DNA of 64,000 nucleotides, taken from Variovorax paradoxus. Its GTDB lineage: Bacteria > Pseudomonadota > Gammaproteobacteria > Burkholderiales > Burkholderiaceae_C. The notes beneath the pieces were generated by a model that saw only the letters and a list, made by a program, of their open reading frames with translations, was not told the DNA's origin and did not search any database. Within the stretch, counting starts at the first letter, position 1, and each line of letters begins with the position of its first letter. Below are positions 49,027 through 57,835 of the stretch, piece after piece. A program made the position numbers and the translations under genes. The stretch covers positions 2,602,001-2,666,000 of the forward strand of contig NZ_CP102931.1 of NCBI RefSeq assembly GCF_024734665.1, given 5' to 3'.

Positions 49027-49857
49027 ATGCTCATGTATCCGCAGATCAACCCCATCGCCCTGCAACTCGGGCCGGTGGCCATTCACTGGTACGGCCTGAC
49101 CTACCTGGCCGCGTTCGCACTGTTCTATTTTCTCGGCACGCGCCGGCTGCGGCATGAGCCGTACCGCTCGCTGGTGGGCGCGGGCGCATGGCAGCGCAGG
49201 GACATCGAGGACATTCTTTTCCTCGGTGTGATGGGCGTCATCGTCGGTGGGCGGCTGGGTTACTGCCTGTTCTACAAGCCCGAGTTCTATCTCACGCATC
49301 CGCTCGAAATCCTCTACGTGTGGCAGGGCGGCATGAGCTTCCATGGCGGGCTGCTCGGCGTGATCGGCGCGATGGTCTGGTTCTCGCGTTCGCGCGCGCG
49401 TCCGTTCTGGCAGGTGATGGACTTCGTCGCGCCCTGCGTGCCGACAGGTCTTGCCGCCGGCCGCGTGGGCAACTTCATCAACGGTGAGCTGTGGGGCCGC
49501 TTCAGCAGCCCCGATCTGCCCTGGGGCATGGTGTTTCCGCAAAGCAACTCGATGCTGCCGCGCCATCCCTCGCAGGTTTACCAGTTTCTGCTCGAAGGGC
49601 TGCTGCTCTTCGTGGTGATGTGGCTCTATGCGCGCAAGGAGCGCAAGCAGGGGCAGGTGGCCGCGGTGTTCCTGATTGGGTACGGCGTGCTGCGCTTCGT
49701 GGCGGAGTACTTCCGCGAGCCCGACGACTTCCTCGGTCTGCGAGCGCTCAACCTGAGCCAAGGGCAGTGGCTCAGCGTGCCGATGGTGATCGCCGGCATC
49801 GCGCTGTGGTTCTGGTTCGGCCGCGCCGGCAGCAAGGCCGCCACCGCGCGCGCTTGA
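49027..49857 (+). CDS. lgt: Prolipoprotein diacylglyceryl transferase
   Basis: Attaches diacylglycerol to the lipobox cysteine of prelipoproteins in the inner membrane; 276 aa. About seven helices; the conserved '[18 protein letters not shown]' holds the essential His, and '[14 protein letters not shown]' is the Lgt signature. The start could be 49027 or the ATG two codons later. It is needed to mature the efflux adaptor and composite lipoproteins encoded here. Confidence 0.95.
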   Translation: MLMYPQINPIALQLGPVAIHWYGLTYLAAFALFYFLGTRRLRHEPYRSLVGAGAWQRRDIEDILFLGVMGVIVGGRLGYCLFYKPEFYLTHPLEILYVWQGGMSFHGGLLGVIGAMVWFSRSRARPFWQVMDFVAPCVPTGLAAGRVGNFINGELWGRFSSPDLPWGMVFPQSNSMLPRHPSQVYQFLLEGLLLFVVMWLYARKERKQGQVAAVFLIGYGVLRFVAEYFREPDDFLGLRALNLSQGQWLSVPMVIAGIALWFWFGRAGSKAATARA

Positions 49858-49919
49858 GCCTCTTGAATCGGAAGTTCGCAGGGTAAGTACCAGCCGCGCC
49901 GGATCGGGTGCAGGCTCAG

Positions 49920-49945
49920 AATTACGCGTAATTACAGGAAATTAC
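49920..49945. promoter_or_regulatory. Palindromic operator candidate ahead of the malonate-operon regulator
   Basis: AATTACGCGTAATT (49920-49933) is a perfect 14-bp palindrome. A second inverted repeat overlaps it: GTAATT at 49928-49933 and AATTAC at 49940-49945. AT-rich and isolated in a GC-rich gap, 25 bp ahead of the GntR start, it is the likely autoregulatory site. Confidence 0.6.
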
Positions 49946-49969
49946 GCTGCACTTGCTGCCCCGATCCGT

Positions 49970-50638
49970 ATGCGCCTGGTCCCCAACTCCCTGCACGATG
50001 AAGTCGCCGCCACGCTGCGCGAGCAGATCTTCGACGGCACGCTGATTCCCGGCAGCTTCCTGGACGAAGCGGCCCTGTGCGAGCGGCTTTCCATCTCTCG
50101 CACGCCGTTGCGCGAGGCGCTCAAGGTGCTTACCGCCGAAGGCCTGCTGCGGCACGAGCCGCGGCGCGGCTGCTTCGTCAACGAGGTGACCGAGCGCGAC
50201 CTCGACGAGATCTTTCCCGTCATCGCGCTGCTCGAAGGACGCTGCGCCTACGAGGCAGCCCGCAATGCCAGCGACGCCGAGCTGCACGAGCTCGACGCGC
50301 TGCACGAGCGGTTGGTGCGCCACGCCAAGGCGCGCCGCATCAACGACTACTACGCCACCAACCACATCATTCACGAGGCGATCATCAAGCTCGCTGACAA
50401 CAAGTGGCTGGCACAGGTGATTGGCGACCTGCGCAAGATCCTCAAGCTCGCGCGGCTGCAGCAGCTGCATGCGCCGGGTCGGCTCGACCAGAGCCTGTCG
50501 GAGCATCTGGCCGTGTTCGCCGCGCTCAAGGCGCGCGACAGCGAAGGCGCCGACGCCGCCATGCGCACGCACATGACGCGCCAGCGCGAGGCGCTGCGCG
50601 AAGTCATGCGCAATCAGAAATCCAGGGTGATGCCGTGA
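49970..50638 (+). CDS. GntR-family regulator (FCD/FadR type), malonate operon
   Basis: A 222-aa GntR regulator: N-terminal winged helix ('EVAATLREQIFDGTLIPGSF', 'LSISRTPLREALKVLTAEGL') and a helical FCD effector domain with metal-ligand candidates ('NHIIHEAIIKL', 'SEHLAVFAAL'). Its place as first gene before malonyl-CoA decarboxylase makes it the counterpart of MatR of malonate operons. The effector is probably malonate or malonyl-CoA (inference). A palindrome just upstream is its candidate operator. Confidence 0.9.
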   Translation: MRLVPNSLHDEVAATLREQIFDGTLIPGSFLDEAALCERLSISRTPLREALKVLTAEGLLRHEPRRGCFVNEVTERDLDEIFPVIALLEGRCAYEAARNASDAELHELDALHERLVRHAKARRINDYYATNHIIHEAIIKLADNKWLAQVIGDLRKILKLARLQQLHAPGRLDQSLSEHLAVFAALKARDSEGADAAMRTHMTRQREALREVMRNQKSRVMP

Positions 50639-50666
50639 CCATCCCCTCAAAAATTGGAGTGCCCCG

Positions 50667-52133
50667 ATGAGTGCGACCGAATGGTTCCAGGCGCGGCTGC
50701 GTTCTGGCGAAAAGTCCAAGGTGCCGGTGGCGCCCGAAGCTGCTGCCAAAAGCGCGCCGAAGAATGCGCCCAAGCCCAGCGCACGCTCGACCGCCGAGCG
50801 CCTGCAGGTCACTCTGCGCAAGGCCGACGAAGCCCTGTCGCCGCGCGCGTTGCGCCGCGTGCTGGCCGACCTGCAGGCCGTGATCGACCCGCGCGTGAGC
50901 GAGGTCGAGGGTGGCCGCCGCGCCCACGCCATCGCGGACGCCTACCGCGCCGCCACGGCCGAAGAGCGCCGCGACTACTGGGCGCTCATGAGCGAGCATT
51001 TCGCCGCCGATGCGCAAAAGCTCAAGACTGCCCGCGACCAGCACCAGGCGGCAGTCGGCACGCCCGACGAAGGCCAGGCCGAGCTGCGCCTGCGCCGCGC
51101 GCTGGTGTCGCCGCGCATGCGCCTGCTGCAGCGCTTTGCGGTCGAGCCCGAAGGCATGCGCTTCCTGGTCGACTTGCGCGCCGACCTGCTGCCGTGCCTG
51201 AAGGCCGACAAGCGCCTGCTTGCGCTCGACGCCGAGCTGGAGCAACTCTTCTCCACCTGGTTCGACGTGGCCTTCCTCGAACTGCGCCGCATCGACTGGG
51301 ATTCGCCGGCTTCGCTGATCGAAAAACTCATCCGCTACGAGGCGGTGCACGACATCAAGAGCTGGTCCGACGTGAAGAACCGGCTCGACGACAGCGACCG
51401 CCGCTGCTACGGCTTCTTCCATCCGCGCCTGCCCAACGAGCCGCTGATCTTTGTCGAGGTGGCGCTGGTCGATCGCATCAGCGACGGCATCACGCCGCTG
51501 CTCGACGAGGCCGCCGTGCCCGTGCTGCCGGCAAGGGCCACCACCGCGATCTTCTATTCGATCAGCAACACGCAGAACGGCCTGCGCGGCGTGAGCTTCG
51601 GTGATTCGCTCATCAAGCGCGTGGTCGAGACCCTGCAGGACGAGCTGCCGCGCCTGAAGACCTTCGCCACGCTTTCGCCGATTCCGGGCTTTCGCACCTG
51701 GCTCGCGAAGAACGCCGCCGACCTGCTGCCGCGCCTCGACGAGAAGCGCGAAGCCGAGCTCGGCCGCCTCGTCGGCTCGTTGCCGCCGACCGCCGAGCGC
51801 CTGCTCGCCGCATTCGACGCGGCCGCCACCTTCGACGCGAAATCGCCGCTGCGCCAATGGCTGATGCAGGCCGCCGCCGAGTACCTTGGCCGTGCGCTGG
51901 TCGACGGCACGCCGGCCGATCCGGTTGCGCGCTTTCACCTGGGCAACGGCGCCCGCGTGGAGCGCCTGAACTGGGCCGGCGATCCGTCGCCCAAGGGGCA
52001 CAAGCAGTCTTACGGGCTCATGGTCAACTACCTCTACGACCTCAAGCGCCTGGACAAGCATCGCACCTGGCTGGCGGATGGCAAGGTGGCAGTATCGGGA
52101 GACGTCGAAAGCCTGTACTTCAAAAAAGGCTGA
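50667..52133 (+). CDS. matA: Malonyl-CoA decarboxylase
   Basis: Decarboxylates malonyl-CoA to acetyl-CoA; 488 aa. It matches the MCD family with a helical N-terminal domain and a GNAT-fold C-terminal domain. Key stretches are 'AIFYSISNTQNGLRGVSFGD' (Ser298/Ser300 region) and 'VARFHLGNGARVERLNW' with His424, which aligns with the catalytic histidine known from MCD. A Pro/Ala/Lys-rich leader of about 40 residues precedes the conserved part. It lies 28 nt after the GntR gene. Confidence 0.93.
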   Translation: MSATEWFQARLRSGEKSKVPVAPEAAAKSAPKNAPKPSARSTAERLQVTLRKADEALSPRALRRVLADLQAVIDPRVSEVEGGRRAHAIADAYRAATAEERRDYWALMSEHFAADAQKLKTARDQHQAAVGTPDEGQAELRLRRALVSPRMRLLQRFAVEPEGMRFLVDLRADLLPCLKADKRLLALDAELEQLFSTWFDVAFLELRRIDWDSPASLIEKLIRYEAVHDIKSWSDVKNRLDDSDRRCYGFFHPRLPNEPLIFVEVALVDRISDGITPLLDEAAVPVLPARATTAIFYSISNTQNGLRGVSFGDSLIKRVVETLQDELPRLKTFATLSPIPGFRTWLAKNAADLLPRLDEKREAELGRLVGSLPPTAERLLAAFDAAATFDAKSPLRQWLMQAAAEYLGRALVDGTPADPVARFHLGNGARVERLNWAGDPSPKGHKQSYGLMVNYLYDLKRLDKHRTWLADGKVAVSGDVESLYFKKG

Positions 52134-52230
52134 AGTCCGTATCGGAAAGTCCCAAGCGCCGGCGCCACAAGCGCCTGCAACAGCCGCATCGTGCGGCAAG
52201 ATCCACAACGACAGACAGGAGAAGAGACAC

Positions 52231-53217
52231 ATGAACCCAAGCTTTCAACGCCGCGACGTCCTGCGCGTGGCTGCCGCCGGTGCGGCCGTTCTCTGCGGCG
52301 CAGCGCGGGCCCAGCAGGGCTGGCCGACGAAGCCCGTGACGATGATCGTGCCGTTCCCGGCCGGCGGCGGGACCGACGCGTTCGCGCGGCCGCTGTCGGG
52401 GCAGTTCTCGCGGCTGACGAACCAGTCGCTCATCATCGACAACCGCGGTGGCGCTGGCGGCACGCTGGGTGCGAGCGTGGCCTCGAAGGCTTCGGCCGAC
52501 GGCTACTCGCTGTTCATGGGCGCGGTGCACCATGCCATTGCGCCGTCCGTCTATCCCAAGCTCGACTACGACATCGAGAAAGACTTTGCGCCGCTGATGC
52601 TGCTGGCCAACGTGCCGCAGGTGGTGGTGGTCAATCCGCGCCGCGTGGCGGCCAACAACATCAAGGAATTCATCGCGCTTGCCAAGGCCAACCCCGGCAA
52701 GCTGAACTACGGCTCGGCTGGCGCCGGCACCTCGCACCACCTGGCCGGCGAGTTGTTCAAGATCCAGACCGGCACCTTCATCACCCACATTCCTTACCGT
52801 GGTGCCGGGCCGGCACTGGCGGACCTGATCGCCGGCAATGTCGACTTGATGTTCGATGGCCTCGGTTCCTCGGCCCAGTACATCAAGAGCGGCCGCATCA
52901 AGGCACTGATGGTGGCCGGCACCAAGCGCAACCCCGCGTTCCCCGACGTGCCGTGCGCCGCAGAGGTGGGCTTGCCCGACTACACCGTGACCACCTGGTA
53001 CGGACTGTGGGCACCCCGGCGCACGCCTGCCGATGTGCAGCCGCAGATCGTCGCCGAGATGCAGAAGGTGCTGGCGGCTGACGACATCAAGAACATCTGG
53101 GCCCAGAACGGCTCGGAAATCCCGACCCTCACGGGCCCTGCCTACGGCAGCTTCGTGAGCTCCGAGATCAAGCGCTGGGCCACGGTTGTGAAGGCCTCGG
53201 GCGCGAAGATCGAATGA
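52231..53217 (+). CDS. Tripartite tricarboxylate-type (TctC/Bug) substrate-binding protein
   Basis: Periplasmic solute-binding protein, 328 aa, of the Bug/TctC family. A signal with twin Arg (QRRDVLRVAA) ends near 'CGAARAQ'. Family stretches are 'WPTKPVTMIVPFPAGGGTDA', 'IIDNRGGAGGTLGA' and 'LNYGSAGAGTSHHLAGEL'. The ATG at 52231 has AGGAGA upstream. Its place between decarboxylase and synthetase suggests malonate binding. No TctA/TctB membrane subunits are nearby, so it must pair with a distant transporter or act as a sensor. Confidence 0.9.
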   Translation: MNPSFQRRDVLRVAAAGAAVLCGAARAQQGWPTKPVTMIVPFPAGGGTDAFARPLSGQFSRLTNQSLIIDNRGGAGGTLGASVASKASADGYSLFMGAVHHAIAPSVYPKLDYDIEKDFAPLMLLANVPQVVVVNPRRVAANNIKEFIALAKANPGKLNYGSAGAGTSHHLAGELFKIQTGTFITHIPYRGAGPALADLIAGNVDLMFDGLGSSAQYIKSGRIKALMVAGTKRNPAFPDVPCAAEVGLPDYTVTTWYGLWAPRRTPADVQPQIVAEMQKVLAADDIKNIWAQNGSEIPTLTGPAYGSFVSSEIKRWATVVKASGAKIE

Positions 53218-53993
53218 CGGGCGGCAGCGGCATCTCGTTGCGCCACGAAGGCTCCATCGCGTTCGTCACGTTGTCGAACGCGGGGCGCCTCAATGCCATG
53301 ACGCGCGCCATGTGGCGCGAGCTGCGAGCGGTGTTCGACGGCCTGCGCAACGATGATGGCGGCCTGCGCTGTGTCGTCGTGCGCGGCGAGGGCGGGGCTT
53401 TCTGCGCGGGCGGCGACATCTCCGAGTACCCGTCGTTCCGCTTCGAAGAGCCCAGCCTGCGCGAGTTTCACGAGAACGAAGTGTGGGCCGCGCTGCAGGC
53501 CATGCTCGACTGCCCACTGCCACTCGTCGCGCAGATCGAGGGCGCCTGCATGGGCGCGGGCATCGAGATTGCGAGCTGCTGCGACATCCGCCTGGCCGGC
53601 GCGTCCGCGAAGTTCGGCGCGCCCATCGCAAAGCTCGGTTTCCCGATGGCACCGCGCGAAGCTGCGCTGGTGCATGGCGCCATCGGCGGCGTGCTCGCGC
53701 GCGACATGCTGCTTGCCGCCGGCGTGCACGGCGCGCAGCGCCTGTACGACGCGGGCTTTCTGCTGCAGGTGCTGCCCGACAACGAAGTGGCAGCCGCCGT
53801 GCAGGCGCACGCCACGCGCATCGCCGCGCTCGCGCCGCAGGCCGCGCGCCTGCACAAGCAGACCTTTGCCGCGCTGCGGGCCGGAGCCCCGTCGGCCCAC
53901 GACTTGCTGGCCACCGCCTACGACTACGCAGACTCCGCCGAACACCGCGAGGGCATCGCCGCCTTTCTCGCCAAGCGCACCCCGAATTTCTGA
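53214..53993 (+). CDS. Enoyl-CoA hydratase/isomerase-family protein
   Basis: Crotonase-fold protein of 259 aa, overlapping the tctC-like stop as ATGA. The CoA-binding and oxyanion parts are present ('GEGGAFCAGGDISEY', 'GACMGAGIEIASCCDIRLA'). Glu118 matches the first catalytic Glu of hydratases, but the second (Glu164 in rat hydratase) is replaced: 'KFGAPIAKLG' has Ile138 where hydratases have Glu. It may therefore be an isomerase, hydrolase or decarboxylase-like member rather than a hydratase. Its role with malonyl-CoA is open. Confidence 0.88.
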   Translation: MTGGSGISLRHEGSIAFVTLSNAGRLNAMTRAMWRELRAVFDGLRNDDGGLRCVVVRGEGGAFCAGGDISEYPSFRFEEPSLREFHENEVWAALQAMLDCPLPLVAQIEGACMGAGIEIASCCDIRLAGASAKFGAPIAKLGFPMAPREAALVHGAIGGVLARDMLLAAGVHGAQRLYDAGFLLQVLPDNEVAAAVQAHATRIAALAPQAARLHKQTFAALRAGAPSAHDLLATAYDYADSAEHREGIAAFLAKRTPNF

Positions 53994-54010
53994 AGACAAG
54001 AAACCGCCAG

Positions 54011-55549
54011 ATGAAGAAGACCGCCAACGCCAACCTGTTTGCCGCCCTGCGCGCGGCTTTCCCTGCCGACCTCGACAGCATTGCCGTCGAAACCGACAAC
54101 GGCCTTTTCTATTCCTGGCGCGACGTCGAGCGCGCCAGCGCCATGATCGCCAACCTGCTCGATGCGCTGAAGCTGGAGAAGGGCGCGCGCATCGCGGTGC
54201 AGGTCGAGAAATCTGTCGAGGCCATGCTGCTGTACCTCGCCACGCTGCGCGCGGGCTATGTGTTTCTGCCGCTCAACACCGCCTACCAGAGCGCCGAGAT
54301 CGAATACTTCATCGGCAACGCAGAGCCGGCCGTGGTGGTGTGCACCAGCCGCAATGCGTCGTGGGTCGGGCCGATTGCCAACGCGGCGGGCACGCAGCAC
54401 GTCTTCACGCTGGACGACGACCGCACCGGCACGCTGCTCGAAATCGCCGCGCAATGCAGCGACCAACACACCGTAGCCCAGCGCAAGGCCGACGACATGG
54501 CCGCGATCCTCTACACCAGCGGCACGACCGGCCGCAGCAAGGGCGCGATGCTCACGCACGGCAACCTGCTGTCGAACGCCCAGGTGCTGAAGGACTACTG
54601 GGGCTGGACCGAAGGCGACGTGCTGATCCACGCGCTGCCCATCTTCCACGTGCACGGCCTGTTCGTCGCACTGCACGGCGCGTTGCTCAACGGCAGCAAG
54701 ATGCTGTGGTTCTCGAAGTTCGATCCGAAGCGCGTTGTGCAGAAGCTGCCCGAAGCCACGGTGTTCATGGGCGTACCAACGCTGTACGTGCGGCTGCTGG
54801 CCGAGCCGGGTCTCACGCGAGAGGCGGTGCGCAACATGCGCCTGTTCGTCGCGGGCTCGGCGCCGCTGCTGATCGAAACCTTCGACGAGTGGCGCGAGCG
54901 CACCGGCCACACGATTCTCGAACGCTACGGCATGAGCGAAACGGTCATGCTCACGTCGAACCCCTACACCGCCGCACAGGGCGAACGCCGCGGCGGCACC
55001 GTCGGCTTTGCGCTGCCCGGCGTGCAACTTCGCGTGCGCGACGACGGCGGCCGCGACTGCACCACCGACGAGATCGGCAACATCGAAGTCAGCGGCCCCA
55101 ACGTGTTCGCGGGCTACTGGCGCATGCCCGAGAAGACGAAGGAAGAGTTCACCTCCGACGGCTTCTTCAAGACGGGTGATGTGGGCAAGATCGACGGCCT
55201 GGGCTACATCGTCATCGTCGGGCGCAGCAAGGACCTGATCATCAGCGGCGGCTACAACGTGTACCCGGCCGAGATCGAGGGCTACATCAACGAGATGGCC
55301 GGCGTGGCCGAGAGTGCCGTGGTCGGCGTGCCGCATCCTGACTTCGGCGAGGTGGGCGTGGCCATCGTCATCGCGAAGGCAGGTGCTTCGCTGGATGCCG
55401 AGGCCATCGTGGCCGAGCTGAAGGCCAGGCTCGCGAACTTCAAGATTCCGAAACGCTGCTTCGTGGTGCCGGAACTGCCGCGCAACGCGATGGGCAAGGT
55501 GCAGAAGGCGCTGCTGCGCGCGGAGCACAAGGCGCTGTTCGCGGGCTGA
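54011..55549 (+). CDS. matB: Malonyl-CoA synthetase
   Basis: Adenylate-forming ligase activating malonate with CoA and ATP; 512 aa, as for MatB. The P-loop is 'AILYTSGTTGRSKGAMLTHG', the linker 'ERYGMSETVMLTSNPY' and 'GFFKTGDVGKIDGLGY' are conserved, and the C-terminal Lys lies in 'PRNAMGKVQKALL'. 'RYGMSET' in the pocket matches MatB rather than general fatty-acid ligases. ATG at 54011, 17 nt after the crotonase gene. With MatA it converts malonate to acetyl-CoA and CO2. Confidence 0.92.
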   Translation: MKKTANANLFAALRAAFPADLDSIAVETDNGLFYSWRDVERASAMIANLLDALKLEKGARIAVQVEKSVEAMLLYLATLRAGYVFLPLNTAYQSAEIEYFIGNAEPAVVVCTSRNASWVGPIANAAGTQHVFTLDDDRTGTLLEIAAQCSDQHTVAQRKADDMAAILYTSGTTGRSKGAMLTHGNLLSNAQVLKDYWGWTEGDVLIHALPIFHVHGLFVALHGALLNGSKMLWFSKFDPKRVVQKLPEATVFMGVPTLYVRLLAEPGLTREAVRNMRLFVAGSAPLLIETFDEWRERTGHTILERYGMSETVMLTSNPYTAAQGERRGGTVGFALPGVQLRVRDDGGRDCTTDEIGNIEVSGPNVFAGYWRMPEKTKEEFTSDGFFKTGDVGKIDGLGYIVIVGRSKDLIISGGYNVYPAEIEGYINEMAGVAESAVVGVPHPDFGEVGVAIVIAKAGASLDAEAIVAELKARLANFKIPKRCFVVPELPRNAMGKVQKALLRAEHKALFAG

Positions 55550-55559
55550 TCGAATCGGC

Positions 55560-56624
55560 TCATGCAACGGGCGCGAGCCCGTTCATCAGCCCGCTGCGTG
55601 CATGGCAGTTGATGTACTCGTAGCTCTGCTCGTCGGCCTTCAGCACCGACACCTCGTGGTACACGCGCAGCTGCAGCTGGAAGTTCAGCGCCTGCACGTA
55701 CCGCATGAAGCTGCCGAAGATCGCGACGTGCGTGGGGTGCGACTCGGCCCAGCGTTCCATGTCGGCCAATGAGCGCCAGTAGCTCAGGCCGAACGACTTC
55801 TGCAGCGTTGCGCCTTGCGCATCGAGGTGATGCATGTAGCGGTTGCTGTAGCAGCCGATGCCCAGGCCCTGGTCGCGCAGGAAGTCCATGCCCTCGTGCA
55901 GCACCGGCTCCATGTCTTGCAGGTAGAGCGTGCGTTCCTGCCCGGTGGTGTCGGTCCATTCCTGGCCGGAGCGGATCATCGCGATGTTCTCGTGGCCCGC
56001 GATGCGCACGCGCTGGCCCGGAGCCGGCGTACCCGCGACGATGGCGCGCGTGCCCGAAGGCGCCATCGCATCGGTCTGCGACAGCGGGATGCGGTCGCGC
56101 ATCGAACCCCAGTAGCCGTGCTCCTGCAGCTCGCCGCTGACCTCGCCCATGACCACGCCGACGCCCTCGAAGCGGTCGGGCGTGTTGAACATGGTCTCGA
56201 AGTGCTCAACGCGCGGTGACGCGATCTCGCGGAAGTAGCCGAGGCCTTCGTTGAGTCGCTCGTCGGAGCGCCACCAGGCATCGATGGCGGGCGTGGCGCA
56301 CCAGCGTGTGTAGGCCGCGGCGTCGCTCCAGTAGGCGATGGCGATCATGTTGTCGAAGCCGTCTGCATCGACGTAGTGCGTCAGGTCGTGGTGGCCCGGG
56401 CCGTCGGGCAGGGCGAAGTCGCGGGCGATCTTCATCAGCGCGGCGCAGGCGCGGCCCTGCATTTCAGGGCCGCGCGATTGCACGCCGAAGTAGCCCATCA
56501 CGGCCTGCTTCACCGACGTGGGCGCACGGGCCGACCACACGGGGTAGGGCGGCGTGTAGTCGTCTTCCACGCGGCGATGCCGCGTGCGAGGGCACTTCAG
56601 GTGCTCGGCAATGGCTGATTCCAT
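55560..56624 (-). CDS. oxd: Aldoxime dehydratase (heme-dependent)
   Basis: Dehydrates aldoximes to nitriles with heme b; 354 aa, matching the OxdA/OxdB/OxdRE enzymes (about 350). Family stretches are 'FGVQSRGPEMQGRACAALMK', 'HYVDADGFDNMIAIAYWSD' and 'WGSMRDRIPLSQTD'. Candidate heme ligand and catalytic histidines are His296/His299 ('AESHPTHVAIF') and His323 ('LRVYHEVSV'), by resemblance to OxdRE. GGAGG precedes the ATG. It begins 17 nt after the nitrilase stop, forming a two-step pathway operon. Confidence 0.9.
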   Translation of the reverse strand: MESAIAEHLKCPRTRHRRVEDDYTPPYPVWSARAPTSVKQAVMGYFGVQSRGPEMQGRACAALMKIARDFALPDGPGHHDLTHYVDADGFDNMIAIAYWSDAAAYTRWCATPAIDAWWRSDERLNEGLGYFREIASPRVEHFETMFNTPDRFEGVGVVMGEVSGELQEHGYWGSMRDRIPLSQTDAMAPSGTRAIVAGTPAPGQRVRIAGHENIAMIRSGQEWTDTTGQERTLYLQDMEPVLHEGMDFLRDQGLGIGCYSNRYMHHLDAQGATLQKSFGLSYWRSLADMERWAESHPTHVAIFGSFMRYVQALNFQLQLRVYHEVSVLKADEQSYEYINCHARSGLMNGLAPVA

Positions 56625-56641
56625 GGCGTGCCTCCGTGGGT

Positions 56642-57646
56642 TCAGGCTGCGACCGGCTCGGGCACGCTGGTTTCAGGCTCGGGCGTGTGCTGCACCACCA
56701 CGGGTTCGCGGCGCGTCTTGTTGAGCAGCAACTGGGTGACGTCGGGCCGCGAGTAGTGGCCGCTTGGGTCGGCAGCCGCCTTGGCGAGCGAGATCATGCC
56801 GAGGTCGATGTCGGCGATGACGAGGCCTTCTTCGTCTTCGGCGAGCGGCGTGCCCAGCGGAGAGCCGTCCGGTGCGTAGATGCGTGCGTAGCCGCCGCCG
56901 ACGCCCAGCATCTGCTGCTTGCCGGCGTCGGTGCATATCAGCTCGCTCATCGCCTTCGACACGGTGGCGCAAGGCGCGATCACGAAGCACCCGCCCTCGG
57001 CGGCGTATACCTGGCTCGCCGCGTTGTTGACCTCGTGGCCCAGCGCGTAGGCCGCACCGCGGTAGAGCGAGAAGCTCGGCCATGCCCCGCAGTGGATCTG
57101 CTCGTTCTGCGAATACATCGCGTACTTGCTGAGCGGCTGCAGGTGCTCCCAACAGCACAGCGAGCCGATGTTGCCGATGGGCGTCTCGACCACGTGCAGA
57201 TCGGCGCCATCGCCTTCGCCAAACACCGTGCGTTCCACGTGTGTGGGCTTGAGCTTGCGCCGCGTCTGCACTGTGTTGCCCTGGTCGTCGATGAGCGCCT
57301 GCGCAATGTAGAGGCTACCCGCCGCCTTTTCGCTGTAGCCGAGCGACACCCAGATCTTGAGCTTGCGCGCTGCCTCCCTGATGCGGTCGAACTCGGCCGA
57401 GCCGACGACCAGCGAGTTGTCGTGGTAGCGCTGCACGAACTGCATGCCCCAGGCCGGCGAATCGAGCCAGATCCACCACGGGTAGCCGGGCACCCAGGTC
57501 TCGGGAAAGGCAATGAGCTGCACGCCCTGTTTCGCGGCCTGCGCCATCAGGTCGATGGTCTTGTCGATGGTGCCGTCGAGGTCGAGGAACACAGGGGCGG
57601 CCTGCACGGCGGCAACGCGCAGCTTGGGGTGGACGGTGGTGGGCAT
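56642..57646 (-). CDS. nit: Nitrilase
   Basis: Hydrolyses nitriles to carboxylic acids and ammonia; 334 aa. The catalytic triad is Glu49 ('LIAFPETWVPGYP'), Lys131 ('TRRKLKPTHVER') and Cys165 ('GSLCCWEHLQPL'), the CWEH form typical of true nitrilases. GGAGAA precedes the ATG at 57646. It is the first gene of the nitrilase-aldoxime dehydratase pair and is divergent from an AraC regulator, as with NitR in Rhodococcus. Possible substrates include arylaceto- and indole-nitriles (inference). Confidence 0.93.
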   Translation of the reverse strand: MPTTVHPKLRVAAVQAAPVFLDLDGTIDKTIDLMAQAAKQGVQLIAFPETWVPGYPWWIWLDSPAWGMQFVQRYHDNSLVVGSAEFDRIREAARKLKIWVSLGYSEKAAGSLYIAQALIDDQGNTVQTRRKLKPTHVERTVFGEGDGADLHVVETPIGNIGSLCCWEHLQPLSKYAMYSQNEQIHCGAWPSFSLYRGAAYALGHEVNNAASQVYAAEGGCFVIAPCATVSKAMSELICTDAGKQQMLGVGGGYARIYAPDGSPLGTPLAEDEEGLVIADIDLGMISLAKAAADPSGHYSRPDVTQLLLNKTRREPVVVQHTPEPETSVPEPVAA

Positions 57647-57835
57647 GGTGAGTTCTCCAGATGCAATGAAAGTAACGAAGCGTCTGCCGCACGCACGACG
57701 CACCGGGTTTGCGCTGTGGCATGCGGGTTGCTTGAAGCGTAAATTCGCGCCGCCGGAACGCCTTGACCCGGATTGGCGGCGTTCTTGTTCCAGCGTTGCA
57801 TGCCCTGTCCGCCCAGGCTTTCCGAGGATCCCCCG

